Under the pieces are notes generated by a model. The model was not told the DNA's origin, did not search any database, and saw only the letters and a list, made by a program, of their open reading frames with translations. Below are positions 1 through 12,105 of a stretch of 64,000 bases of DNA, piece after piece. The stretch covers positions 4,340,001-4,404,000 of the forward strand of contig OW051493.1 in assembly GCA_932521035.1 (NCBI GenBank). The letters are read 5' to 3'. Origin of the DNA: Oscheius dolichura. Lineage: Eukaryota > Nematoda > Chromadorea > Rhabditida > Rhabditidae. Positions within the stretch are counted from its first letter, which is position 1, and each line of letters begins with the position of its first letter. Both the position numbers and the translations under genes were made by a program.

Positions 1-964
1 GAGCCGCTGCCAGTATCCTCCGGATGGCGTCTCTCTTCGTTCCGTAGGAGAATGCCGCGTCTGGATAGAATTACCCCTTGTTCGAGCAGATACAAACCGT
101 TCTCCATGACATTGTTGACTGTCATGTTCATCATCGAGGCATATCTAATCTCCCGGGGCCAAAAGGCAGGCTTCGGCTTGATCTGGGGCTAAAAGGAGCA
201 AATATAGGAGAAAGAAGGCCGACTACCAGCTGGCCTTTACATTTGTAGCTGAAGTGCTCCTTTGAAGGATAATTATAGAGATCGAGGAGATGAGTAACCT
301 GAAATAATAAAGGAAACGTGGAGATAATAAGGCAAAAGAAGGGCGATCAAAAGTCCTCGGCGCCGTGATTGAGTGTGTTTGTTGTAGGTAAACGAGGAAG
401 TGCCCGCTCCGAACAAGGGAAGACCCTCTCTTTTTCACACCGACCTTCGCCCACAGCTGGACTTCTCCCTTCTTATCCTCGTCCTCCTCTGCTCTGACAC
501 TTGTTATCGGCACATAGACCGTGTGCTAGAAATATTCAAATATTGGGAAGAGGCGGCAGCCAACCCTGTCCAGTCCATTTTGTTTCGTGATCGTCACTTG
601 GAGGTCCGAATCGACGGCTGCCTGGACCAGACGACGGGATCCATAATACGAACAATGATTTTCAATATTCTGAAGTCTTATTTAAACTATTAGAATGATT
701 AGAATACCTCGGAGGCCACGACAAGCATGTAGTGCTCCTCTGAACCGTGGTTCAACTCTTCGATTGCCTTGTGCAGTCGGTGGATCATCTTTATTTTCTC
801 GCCATTTGCAATTTTTCGAAAAACTTCTACTGGATCCGTTGGAAATGTGGTCTCCATCTAGTTTAAATGTATAAATTTGCGTTTGTCAATAAACGCACTC
901 CATTCGAAGACTGGCAGCCCGGCTGATATGGATATCTCTGCCCGTTGTAGGCGAGATCAGCCAT
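1..964 (-). CDS. Unrecognised protein, 5' part (3' end beyond window)
   Basis: I do not recognise this family. Five or six exons can be joined in one frame with short GT-AG introns. The start is MADLAYNGQRYPYQPG, with its ATG directly behind the acceptor-like string ATTTCGGGCAG. A 41-nt intron leads to an exon reading METTFPTDPVEVFRKIANGE, then exons containing ENHCSYYGSRRLVQAAVDSD, HTVYVPITSVRAEEDEDKK and LLDLYNYPSKEHFSYK, and a last exon FWPREIRYASMMNMTVNNVM that runs off the left edge. It has no obvious signal peptide or membrane segment and looks soluble. It lies 274 bp downstream of the BAZ1-like gene on the same strand, so it could be a downstream operon gene. That the stretch is coding is moderately sure; the exon joins are inferred. 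Confidence 0.5.
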
Positions 965-1238
965 TCTGCCCGAAATATTACCAGGACTAGTCCGTAATTT
1001 ATGTAATTTTGGTACGGTGACCACGTCTATATCATCCACGGAGAGACACAACCGTTTATTTAAAAAAGAGATGAGACCTATGGTTGGGAGACTAAAGAGA
1101 ATGATCAAAGCTTGTCAGAAACCGGTATGGAGGGAACCAGCGTGGGTATGAAGAACTAAAGTATGAGAGAGAGAAATAAAGAAAACAACTAGGCAATCGG
1201 AATAAAAAGAAAACAACAGTCGGATAAATAAAGCAGGA

Positions 1239-4200
1239 TCATCGTCGTCGTCGCTTATTGTCGAAGATCTCTTTCAGCCTGTCATCAAAGAAGTCTTCGA
1301 GCTGCTCGGCACACTGAAACGAGATTGGAAAGGGCTAAAAGAATAAGTAACCTCGTAGACTTCGCTGTCCTCGACATTGTACGCTTTACAGTTGGAGATG
1401 AGCAGTTCCATGTCCGAGCGAATGTCGTCCGGTGTGGAGTAGTCCATGTTTTCTATTTTATGGATCATCGTCCCGAGGTCAATGGGGTCCGAGATTATCT
1501 CGTAATAGTCGGGCACCTAGATATTCTGATTGAAAGGAGGCAACCTGACAGAACGAACCTCAGTCTCGTCCACCGGCTCCAGGAATGGCCAGGCGTAGTC
1601 CAATTTCATCGCGTCGCGGATGAGAGTCTCCATCTTGGCCATCTTGTTCTTCGCCTCGCTGTCTCGCTGGCCGCGAACGGGTGTCTCCACTTGAGGTCCT
1701 AAAGTTCCTTTTTTATAAGTTCTCCCAAAGATAACCCACCAGTCCGTTTTCTCTTCGGTCGTTTGACGGAGTTGTCGCTTTCGTATTCCTCGTCTCCCGT
1801 CAGCGGTGTGGCAGTGTGTCCATTCGTCCGCGCCGGCTGTTTCCGGGAGTTCTTCAACGGCGGTGTGCTGGCCACGTCTTCTTTGTACGTGTTGATCTTC
1901 TTCACAGTCCGTCCACTGCTTGTCTTTGTCACTTCTGCTTCCCTATAACCATATCATTAAATGTAGTTCCCCATAAACCCACATGGTGGTGTCCATGCTC
2001 GATTCGTCCATGCTCCTGTCGTCCTCCTCGCCGTCCTCGTTGTTCTCTTTGTTCCCGTTCATCTGTTCCTGTCGTTCCTTCGCCTCTTTCGTGGCTTTTC
2101 TCTTCTCGGCAGCTGCTATCTTCTTCCTGATTGCCGTACAATCCTGACAGACCCATCCATCCACGGCCGCCTTCAAGTGGACACACCCCAGGTGGAAGCA
2201 CTTGTCACACTCATCGCAGAGGATCAACGTCTCCGTCGCTCCCTTCCTTCTGCACAGGCGGCATTTTCCCTGTAATGAGATATTGTAGATCACAAAGATC
2301 CAAACCTGAAGGCGACTCTTCCCCCAGAGGATGCTCGGTTCGAGGGTGGACAGGTAGAGGGCCACAGTTGGGATGGATTGGCAGTGGATGACCGTCCTCT
2401 GCCAGTTTTGGAAGACTGCCGACGCCACGGGCTTTTTGTTCTCATCGGACCTTGATTGAATGAACGGCGGCTTCAGGAACTTCAAAGGGATCGTCTTGAC
2501 CAACATGAGGAAGGCCAGCCCCAGACTGAAACGGTATTGTAAATGGTAGGCTAGAGACGGCTACCTTCCAGTTGTGGAGAGTTTCACCGGATCTTCTACA
2601 TCCCAGATGATTTCTTCGCCATTCCCGGTCACGTAGATATTTTCTGTGATCAGAGGAGAAATATCTCCTGTGTTCAAGAGCATTTCCCTCCACTCTGCCC
2701 TGTCTATCCCAGTCGGCAGTCGTCCCATCTGCCCCTGGTCTATTTTCTCCTCCAAATCTAGGAGCAGTTCCCTCATTTCCACTTCCCATTCAATCGTCTG
2801 CGGCATCTTCGACGGATCTTCTTGGTTATTGAGGAATAAGGCAGAGAATTGGCCGGAGTCTTGTTTCGACCTCTGAAATCACTTGAAATGTGGAAATCTT
2901 GATGAATCCAAACCATTTTGTTGATCATTTCCTCGAGTCTCTTCTGGTGGTAGTTGAACTCCTCGTTTAGGTTGATTTCTCTCCATCCACGAGGATTACA
3001 GGCTGCTTTTATCTGAGGACGATACGGTACATTCAGAGACAGCAGTACGAACCTTTGTGAGTGTTTCCACGCTATCGATATAGGACCATCGGGGACGGTT
3101 ATCGCGCTGCTCTCCATGGACCACGCACGTCTCCATATCTCCAGAGCACCCCAATACTTCATTCACCGAATCCAAATCGGGCTTGTCCTGAACAACTGTT
3201 GTTCCCTGTATGGTATCGTTGCTTACAATATCGCCAATGGGAGTCGGCTCAATACAGCATCCTATCCGATCGTTTGCTGTCGCATTTTCGACCAGGATGA
3301 CTGGGATGGACTCGTGGAGGAAGTAATTGCGGAATGCTCTGTCACGACCAAGATGCAACGTACCAAATGATGCTGAAAGGGGTTGATACTATAAAGAGAG
3401 GGGATACTTACTCCACATTTCAAAGATGGTCGACTGGAGTGTCTGCATGATCTCCTTGACTCGATCCTTTTGAAGTTCTCTGGCCAGGGCGACGTCCTCC
3501 ATTACCAGCTCGTTGTAGGTGACCCCAGCCAGGAGCATCTCCTCGAGATCGTCCAGTTGTTTCCCAGGACGGGTTGAGCTGCGATAATGGTTTAGCAGTT
3601 CTTTTAGTCTCTTTGTCTCGGAGCCTAGAACAATATAAATACGAATTTCACAGGAAAACCATACTGGGTGGTAGAGGGAGTTTCGTTTTGCCCTCAGTGC
3701 CCTCCTTCTTCATTTGTTCTAGTTCGTATTCCTGGGCCAGTCGGGAATCCTTCGACTCCCTTTCCTGCTGCTCATCCCAGATCTTCAGTTTCTTCAATTC
3801 TCTCTTCTGGTCGTACAGCTCGCTCAATTTCTCGTCGTGTACAGTCCGGTACTTGCTGTAGGAGAGCAGTTGTCGTATCAAGGTATCCATGATGGTCAGC
3901 CGTTCCTGATGGGTCAAGTGGAATACCGTACTCTAAAAATCATTCCATTGTTAACTGAGAAACTAACGGTAGCCAGCTTGGCCAGTAGTTCGGGATTCTC
4001 CCGACAGAGGACAAATCCCGGATCTTCGTATCCTTTGTGGTAGCCGCGGGCGAACAGACGGTGTCGGTGGGTATTCTGTCCGGTGTAGTAGCCAGAAGTA
4101 GTGAACACGAGGCGGAGAATTTCGGACAACGTCATCCAATCCACGGGGAAATGTCTCAACGACTCGCCTGAAGAAGATTTGAATAAAAAGGGGTAAAGGA

Positions 4201-6011
4201 ACTAGCCATGAGTGAGACGAAGGTTTTCATGGAGCTGGTTAGCCTCCCTGATGTCCTCTCCCCAAACCGGGTGGCCCGGGTCGCAATTCTGCAGCTGTAT
4301 CAACATTATCTCGTCCTTGTTCCGAAGGTCAGCTAAAGTGAATAAATAGACGAGTAAGAGATGAAGTTCCTACCTTCATCGCCATCTTCTTCGTCGGCTC
4401 TGTCTGTCCGAGCAGAGAGGAGGACGCGGATTAGATCGGCATACGGACTGCGTTGCGGGTCGGGGCATCGAATTCCCATAATGATATCGGAGAGAGTAAT
4501 TCGCGAGGTGCCCCTAATTTCTTTGATGGGGAGGAGATCCGAATAGGCGGTGAAGAACTGGAGGATGGTCAGGTACTCGGCCAGTTCGTCGTCAGTCATC
4601 CATTCCGGCAGTTCCAGCGACGGCAGCTGGGGCAGAGGCTTGAGGTCGTCGCAGTCCAGGTCGTCCCTCTTCCTCGTCCACGCATTCTTGGCTTTGACCT
4701 TCTGCTTCTTCACCTCCCTCTGGGCTTCCCTCTCCTCTATCCTGGCCGCCTTCACGTTCTCCTTCAATGTGGCTATCTCCGCCGTGGTCAGGAGTTTCTC
4801 ATTCTGTTGATATCTGGCCACGTCGACATTGAGTCTCTTGGCTGCCTCGAACAGCTGGATCAGTTCCTCTTGTTGGGTGATAATCTTCTGTCGTTTCTTC
4901 TCGCTCATCACCCGTCCTTTTTCACTTTTCCTCCTGCCTTTTCCGTTCTCCGGGGTCGCGAAGGTCTCTTCTTGTTCTGTCTTCTCAACGCCGTTCACTT
5001 TACTCGGTCGTCCTTTTGCCATCATCGGCGTCTGTGGGAAATTGGGTTCAGGGCCGCCCAATATTGAGCTCCATTTGTGACTGTTGATCACTCCATCATC
5101 CAAATAACGTGTCTATAAAGTGGAATAGAACAGAAATAGAAGCTAATACCTTGACTGTGTACCGTCGTGTCTCCAAATAACAGCAATTTTTGAGGAAAAG
5201 CTTCAATTTGGAGCGGGGGGCTGCTTGTTTTCCACGGCTAGAATAATTATTGCTATTTGAAAAGGCGGAGATTCTAACCTGAGCGACTCGAAAGTGACGT
5301 CTTCCCGAATGCCGTCGTCGCCCGACCCCATGTCTTCGAGAATCTGAAGATTGTAGTGGTAGCAGGAGGGGGAGGGGAGATTCGAAGTGTCCGACTTCTC
5401 TCTGAAAAATCCCAGTTTATGTTTTTCAAAACAGGGAGGCCTACTTGTGGTTTCCATTGGCCTGTGTCCCCGCCGAGCAGGCGATAATCCTGGCGCATCT
5501 CCTTTTCCCGCTTTCTGTGTAGAAACACTCCTCCCCGATGAAGTATCTGTCCTAAAATCTCTTTTTCCCTTTTTACATCCTCCATTCGCACCTTCATCAA
5601 GAAGAAGATATCGTTGAGGAGCTCATCGAACCGTCCCCGACATGTGTATTTGTGGACAGTGAACAGGATCGGCACCTCGAGGTAGCTAGGGAAACTGCCG
5701 ATTGTCTTCTGAAATTATCGGGTCAAAATCATAAAGGGCACGACATACAATGGCATTCTTTTCTGACTCGAGAGCTTCGAAGAACGTCAGGCCGGACTTG
5801 CCCGTGTACTCGCAGGACCAGATGGTCGAGGTCAACTGTATCTGTCGCTCGAAGTAGTCACTGAAGGTCTCGGTCTTATAAAATGTCGGATGACTCACTC
5901 GTAGCTGATGAAAATCTCATTACTGGCTTCGAGATAGTAGACACGATCGTTGTCGTTTAACTCGATGGGGATCGGAGTCGGCTCGAAGGGTTTTTTATTG
6001 AGGAGAGGCAT
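1239..6011 (-). CDS. BAZ1A/BAZ1B (ACF1/WSTF)-like chromatin remodelling subunit
   Basis: Likely the large non-catalytic partner of ISWI in a nuclear nucleosome-spacing complex. The domain order is diagnostic. A WAC domain lies at the N-terminus (starts MPLLNKKPFEPTP, then STIWSCEYTGKSGLTFFEAL, about 5700-6011). A lysine/glutamate-rich coiled-coil stretch covers about 4690-4910. The DDT domain (LELPEWMTDDELAEYL..., about 4370-4680) is followed by WHIM-like regions, a PHD finger (CRLCRRKGATETLILCDECD, about 2130-2280) and a C-terminal bromodomain (DYYEIISDPIDLGTM with the acetyl-lysine-binding Asn in NCKAYN, about 1350-1680). The protein ends in an Arg run (KRRRR) encoded by repeated TCG on the + strand. 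The start is chosen from the conserved WAC beginning and sits just behind a CTTCCAG acceptor. At least ten short introns break the gene. Bromodomain and WAC features fit either BAZ1 paralogue; nematodes usually have one. Confidence 0.88.
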
Positions 6012-6821
6012 CCGAAGACCTGGAAGACGCGGTAAATTTAGGGGGAAAATTAAAAGAGAAAAATAAAAAACAGAACGAGCTGGGCCAATGTATTGATTGT
6101 GGGAATTCAACACGAATGAGCGGGTCTTGGGCGAGAGAGAAATAGAACTATGGCAAATAACATTTGAATGGTGGCGGGACGCTAGGGCGCGGTTCTAACT
6201 ATTATTTTAGAAGAAATAGACACGGTTTAGGGTATGTTTAGAGACTATTTATGAGGGAAAAGATAAATAGAATAAGTAGAAAACAGAAAAACAGAGAAAA
6301 GCGGATAACAAATACGCAAAACCCGCTTCGATGGGGAAAGCGAGGGCCGCCAGCAGAATAAGCAATCGAGTGCGTCTTTCTCATGTAAATATAAGGTGGG
6401 CATGCTACTCATTTACTTATCTAGCAGTAGAAATATATTCTCGGAGGAAAGATGACTCAATTCCATTTATTTTCAAGTTCTTGTCCGCTATCAAACCGCT
6501 CCTTCTCCCCGGAGCCCCTTCTGTCCTCCTCAGTGTGGGTTTATTCCGCTTTCGAGTGGCTTTGTCTCCTGTGAACCCGGTTCTTGATCTCTGTTTTAGT
6601 AGTTATTTTCGTTCTTTGTCCATTTTCTTTCATCCATTCATCCTGAATCGAGAAGACACCATCCAATAAGGAGACTCGCGCGTCTGCCGCACGCTATTGG
6701 CCTCGCGAATAAAAAAAGACAAAATAGAAATATTTTATTATTAAAATTGTGTGTTGAGCTATTGTGAGAATCGGACTCCTTTTGTACAGACACGAGACGT
6801 CGTACCCAGTGTGTACGATAT
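6012..6821. other. Intergenic region, BAZ1-like 5' side to Cys/Gln-rich gene 3' side
   Basis: No convincing gene. A 112-codon + strand reading frame near 6331-6669 has no family resemblance. The stretch holds the 5' flank of the BAZ1-like gene and the 3' UTR of the Cys/Gln-rich gene, including its poly(A) signal on the minus strand. Confidence 0.5.
6734..6739 (-). terminator. Poly(A) signal AATAAA of the Cys/Gln-rich gene
   Basis: TTTATT on the + strand is AATAAA on the minus strand, about 83 nt past the stop codon of the gene ending at 6822. Confidence 0.55.
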
Positions 6822-8240
6822 TTAGCGTCGACGGCAGCAAGAGCCACCACACTGGCTGTAGCCGGAATTGCATCCGCAGGAACCGTTCGAGGAGGAGGAA
6901 CAGGGCATCTGGAATGGTCATCTTTTATCACTTGATAGAGGGTCCTCCTCACCACATACTGGCACGTTTGCTGGCAAGTAGACTGGCATAATGGAGCACA
7001 CTGGACATTATTCTAAAAATATCAGGATTATAAGAAAATTAACGGTTACTGACCGTGTTCTGGCAGTTGCTCATACAGCTGTTTTGACAGGAGGACTGAA
7101 ATGGACTTGTTCGCGAGGAGGGGGGCAGGGGGCCATACCTGACACTGGTCTTGCTGTTGTTGAAGGACAATGATCTGCTGGGGCTGCTGTTGGTTGCACG
7201 AGTTACCGCTGCAACAGCTCTGCTGGCACTGGTTCTGGCAGGACTGGACACAGACGGGGGTCGAGCACTGCGAGTTACAGGAGTTGCTGCACTGCTGCTG
7301 GCACTGCTGGCCTTGCTGGACTACGACGACGATGGGCTGCTGCTAAAGAGGGCGAGTTGATCCGGGAGGAGGGGGGACAAGTACCTGCTGCTGGGTGCAG
7401 GAGCTGGAGCAAGTGGGCATACATTGAGGTTGACACTGAGGTTGACAGGCACTTTGGCAAGACGACTGGCACGCCTGGGAGCAGGAGGGAGTGGAGCAGG
7501 AGCTGCTGCACTGGTTGTTACACTGGCTTTGGCAGGAGTTCGAGTTGGCCTGGACGACGATGATCTGCTGCTGCTGGTTGTTGTTTCCGCATGCCGGGGC
7601 ACAAGCCGACTGGCAGTTACAGTTGTTGCTCTGGCAGCTAGACTGACAGCTCTGCTGACACTGGTTACATTGGTTATTACTGCTCTGTTGGACTACAATA
7701 ATAGGTTGCTGCTGAAGAGGAGGACTAGACTCGGGAGAGGACGGGACTTACGGAAGAGCCACCGCACTGGGAGCCACAAGAGTTGGAGCAAGACTGGCCG
7801 CAGCTGGGGGCAGAGCACGAAGACATACAGGAGTTGCAGCATTGTTGCTGCTGTTGCTGTTGCTGGAGGACGATGATCTGAACGGGGGGAGGATGGCTGG
7901 GGGAACAAGGGGGACAGTACCTGTTGCTGGCCACCTCCACACTGGTTGTTGCAGCTAGGGGCACAGGAGGATTGACACTGGGGAGTCGAGCAAGAGGACT
8001 GGCACTGCTGCATACAGACGGGAACACACTGGGTTTGAGTCTGAGGACAACAGGAGGAGGAGGAGGATCCACAACACTGTCTCTTGGCACGGGAGAGAGC
8101 CAATGGCTTCTTCTAGGAGGAGGAGATAAGTAAAGGAGAAAATTAGAGAGAGCTACCTCTTCTTCGGGCTTGGCCTCATCCGCAAAAGCGGCGTAAGTAG
8201 CCAGGAAAAACACGAAGAGGGCGAGCGAGCGGCGGACCAT
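6822..8240 (-). CDS. Secreted Cys/Gln-rich repeat protein, abu/pqn (APPG)-like
   Basis: The start MVRRSLALFVFFLATYAAFA is a clear signal peptide and is followed by an acidic stretch (DEAKPEEE). The rest is built of repeated Cys/Gln/Ser modules such as CMQQCQSSCSTPQCQSSC and CGGSCCRRR at the C-terminus, alternating with poly-Gln/Val segments (QQQ-VIVVQ type). Several short introns interrupt it, with GTAC-type donors repeated at about 7920, 7740, 7380 and 7140, suggesting growth by duplication of an exon unit. In Caenorhabditis, such proteins (abu/pqn paralog group, DUF139-type repeats) are secreted and many build the pharyngeal cuticle; a structural extracellular role is inferred here. The exact exon set is uncertain because every frame is low in complexity. 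A TATA box lies 31 bp upstream of the ATG. Confidence 0.7.
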
Positions 8241-8270
8241 TGCTTGTCCGGAGCCCACTGCCGGAGGCTC

Positions 8271-8277
8271 TTTTATA
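8271..8277 (-). promoter_or_regulatory. TATA box of the Cys/Gln-rich gene
   Basis: TATAAAA on the minus strand, 31 bp upstream of the ATG at 8240 in a GC-rich setting. At normal TATA spacing, transcription would start within a few bases of the ATG, giving an almost leaderless mRNA unless a leader is added by trans-splicing. A strong core promoter fits a highly expressed cuticle gene. Confidence 0.6.
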
Positions 8278-9755
8278 CGCACGACGGAAGCCGGTCGGGT
8301 GCGACCTCCCTCGCGTGTGACTCATCTCTTCCGGAATGAAGGAGACGTGGAGAGGCTACCGTCTGCCTCGTCGGCGGGTGACGCACCCTGCCGTCCTCCC
8401 GGCTCTACTGCTCCTCTACCCGTTGTCAGCAGTAATCCGGAACGGCTTTTTCACTAGGGAGCAGGGCTTTCGGTCAACAAAAAGCTCAAAATGTCCTTCG
8501 CATGCTTTTGCGGTCACGCTGTTTTCCTTCTCCCAACTGAGCAACGAGCACTCGAGTCACACTCGAAACCAACTAATAATAAGATCTCGTTTTGGTTTCT
8601 CGAGGGAAAAAACTATCCGATCAAATACCGAGCTTTTTGCCAGGGTCTCCGCCAATTTGCAAACATCGAAACATGGCATTCTACACGGATCCGTAGCATG
8701 AACAACGGGCTCCTCCCTGCTCATCACCAACCGGTCCGCCTCTTTTCAAAACATCCTCACACGCAAATTTTTGGTCATTGATACCTCTTTTTCTTACGCC
8801 ATCATATTCCGGGTCTTCTAAAAACAGCTATTTGCCCGGAATATTCGTTGGGATACTCGTTAAGACTGTGTCTCCCGCTCTACCGTATACCACCCCTTAA
8901 CAATTCTTACTATTACCAGTTTATAAAGTAATGAACACATTTAAACAGTATATCCTCCTTTTCACTTTTTAGGTGACCAAAAGCCGACAGGCTTCAAACT
9001 AGCAATAACGACAGTTTTTCAGGGTTGAAATCGCTTTTGAAGTGGTGCACTTCTCGGTGCTGCTCATACAAGACATTCCCTCGTTTCGCCTTTTGTTTGC
9101 CGATTTTCTTTTGAAATTTGTTGAAAAAGAGAGCATGTAATAGAGAAAAAAAAGTCTTTGATCCACATTACTCTACTACTTTAAAGTATGATTATTGTGT
9201 ATGACGAGGCGTGGTCTTACTGTAGCCGGCCTACCATCCAAAGACGAAGAAGGCAGTAGCGGATGCTTCTGGTCGTCCCTCCCTGTCGTACAGTCCTTTG
9301 CCAAGAGAAGCCAGCCTCGTCCTCCCCGTCGTCCTCTGTCTATTTTCGGAAAAAAGGCGACTAAAAGAGCGTCCGGCGCAACTTTACGGGGGATCGAAGA
9401 CGATGGCCGTCGTCGGGGACCGGAACCCGGGTTTTTGTGCGGATGACCTCGAAGCTGACGTTCGCTTTGTTTCTTCCGGAACGGATTCTCCTATCAGGGG
9501 TGTGCTCCTCCAGGTCCGACAAACATTCCAGCCAAACAGGTCAGCATATTTGCCCTCACAAACACTTTGTTTGTCTTGAAGCGCACTGATATTTGATAGT
9601 GAGCGGCTGGCCTTTGGGGAAAAAGCACCGCGACCACACCTTCAAGTGCCCCCGGGGGTTCTTTCCCAAATTACGGGAATAGACTGCGGGAACCGACTGA
9701 AATAGCCCAAAATAAATAGATTTCATTTACAAGACACATTTGAGCACAGGTTCGG
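8278..9755. other. Intergenic: upstream flank of the Cys/Gln-rich gene and 3' flank of the ZP gene
   Basis: Nothing coding is supported. Short frames at 8336-8781 and 9195-9579 show no domain, signal peptide or splice support. The part next to 8277 is probably the tissue-specific promoter of the cuticle-type gene. Confidence 0.45.
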
Positions 9756-12105
9756 TTAGTAGTCGGGCATTCCCTGCTTCTCCTTCAGCCGTCGGATCCT
9801 CTTGTTGTAGAAGTACCATTGGAGGATGATGAGAGCCAGCAGCCCCACCTAAAAGACTCTTTCGCCTCGTCGGGGATTAGCCGATAACCTCCGAAAGTAC
9901 GACCATAGAGAGAATGGACGTCTGCAGGGCGCTAAGTCGTTGAGCAACTACGACAGGATCGCGGTCAGGCGAGGACGAAGCCGCCGGCGGCGCGCTGGGC
10001 ACTGGATTGTCGCTAGTGAAAACGGCCATCTGGATGGGGGACCGTTGTTTTAACCAAAGGCTATACCTCGGCCGCTTCCACCTCTACTGTTAGTCTCTCC
10101 TGGTTGTCCTTACTCCTGGGCCGACGACTCCCGTAATATACACTGGCGGTGGCCGGCAAGGGCAGGGGGTCCTCTTCTGGGATCTCTTGGAGTGTCGAAG
10201 AGAGCATCTTCGTCTTGTATCCCTTTCCGTTGTCAGCCCAGCGGGGGAGACTTGACTCCTTCTCTGAACAACTCCTTTACATTTGTTCCCTTTAGCCGCA
10301 TACCAATCTTTGCCGCGTCCACTACTTCCAGACCGAAGTCCTTCTCGTCCTCTACTCTTCCTTTCCTTGTCACTACCGCGGGAAGCTCTCTAGTTGTCTG
10401 TTGATGTGTTGAAGGCTCGAGTATCCCGTTGCTGTTCCAATTCGACGAGTCAAACGGCAGAGTTGTGACCTCTTGGAAGTTTAGAGCTGACTCTGGAGAG
10501 ACATACACAGCGGACCTGAAAGGTGGAGACTAGACATAGAGAAAGGGAGACTACCTTGAATCAGTTGTCGGGAATGAGTAGACCGAGCTGGACGGAGCCT
10601 GGCTCAACTCTTGTAGAGAGTCCGAAATAACCTGAATCTGCCCTAGAAAAGTAATGAGGAGGCTATAACTTTCTGCCAGTCTGTAGTCGTCGTATCTGTG
10701 GTTCGGTATTCAACTGGCACTGGCTGCAAATCCAGTTGACTGCAGGTCGGTGGCTAAATAATCAAATTTACCCAGGCTTTTGGTTAAACTGACCGCTATT
10801 CCTTCACAGCCTTGTTCTGCCTTTCTACATAAAGTTATTTGGCAGGAGAAATGCACCATAACCTGGAAGATGATATTTCGAGAATGGCGGTCAATGTACT
10901 TGGTCGGCAAATTTGAAGGCTTTGATATTTGTGTAGACGACGGAGAGGTCGTCGTTATAGTTGAGGTCGGGGACGAGTTCCTTATCTACAACGCAACTGA
11001 AATAACCGATTTACTGGAAAAGGAGGGAGTTCAAACCCTCTCTCATCCACCAACTTGTACTCCTCTCCGCCCTCATTTCTCACCACACAGCTGTGGACCA
11101 AGAAGCCATGGGAATCTGAAGCGTCTTCAGAAACAGTCGCCCTGTTCCTACCAGAGTCACACTTCCATCGGTGGACAACTCCGTCTCCCACATTGGCAAA
11201 TCGTATAGGAACTCCCTGAAGAGTAAGGACGTCGTAGTGGCAGAGAGGTCCCTTTGAGGTCTCGTGGACGGGCATCGTCGACAGTTCACTGAACAAGGAG
11301 ATGGATAAGAAAGAGAGGAGATTACTTGACATCGATGTGTTGGCTGACATGGGTGTCGAGTTGGCGATAGACACAGTTCAGCCGGTATGCCCTGTCCCCT
11401 GCCGTCACCAGAAGAGGATGCCTTTGAATGACTACGGTGACTTCGTAGCTGACTGCCGGCGGATTACTCTAAAAGTTACAAAAGGAGTAACCGGACGTCG
11501 TGAAGGCAACCAGTCGACTTTGACAAGATTGCTTTGGACACCCCGGGGAAAAAGGACGAAAACGGTTAGGGGCAATTAGGCGGCTTACGGTGTGGTGCCG
11601 ACGAACGCTACAGTCCCCCCGGTAGGGGATGTTGAGCAGCACCGGGGCGGAAGTCGGCGAGTCGACGAACGATGAGTGACACGTGCTGAAACAGGCTCGT
11701 AGGTGTTTTTGAGGTGAGAAAAAGTAAGCTTTACAGGGCAATTGAAAGGCAGTCACCCTTGAGGCAACCCCCGATTACTGTTCGCTGTCTGCCCTTACAA
11801 AACTAATGGCGGTGTTTGCGTCACTTTGATCGGAGGACGACGACTTACTCCGAGAAGAAGAAGCCCTTGGCATAGATGTGCCCGGAGAAGTTACCTATCG
11901 GCTTGACGTAGAGCTGGATCCCCTCTGCAGAACAATCCTGTAAACCCTCTTTCATCGGGACGAGAGGCTCAGCACAAACCAGCCGAGGCGGATCACGATA
12001 GAAGGGTACTGTAGGGGACGAACGGTAGGGCAGGAAGTGAGGCGAGACAATGACGGGGGTGAGGATGAGGATCAGGAAGAAATATGGCAAGTAGAGGGGG
12101 GTCAT
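9756..12105 (-). CDS. ZP-domain (cuticlin-like) transmembrane protein
   Basis: The protein begins MTPLYLPYFFLILILTPVIV, a signal peptide. A zona pellucida domain of nematode type follows: CSAEGIQLYVKPIGNFSGHI then YAKGFF in exon 1 (about 11850-12000), LLNIPYRGDCSVRRHHT (about 11590-11700) and VVIQRHPLLVTAGDRAYRLN followed by CVY (about 11340-11460), matching the usual order of conserved Cys and the RAY-x-C segment. The last exon encodes a membrane helix (VGLLALIILQWYFY) and a short basic tail ending KEKQGMPDY. ZP proteins polymerise in apical extracellular matrix such as cuticle and alae. The region 9900-11000 contains further exons whose joins I did not resolve. The start is the first ATG with a signal peptide. 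Confidence 0.8.

Noticed and set aside
4453..5067. 204-codon + frame opposite the BAZ1-like gene
   Set aside because: It is antisense of the DDT and coiled-coil coding exons; the minus-strand product has clear domains.
7424..7876. 150-codon + frame (Leu/Ala-rich) opposite the Cys/Gln-rich gene
   Set aside because: Complement of CAG-type repeats gives Leu/Ala runs; the minus strand has the signal peptide, TATA box and Cys modules.
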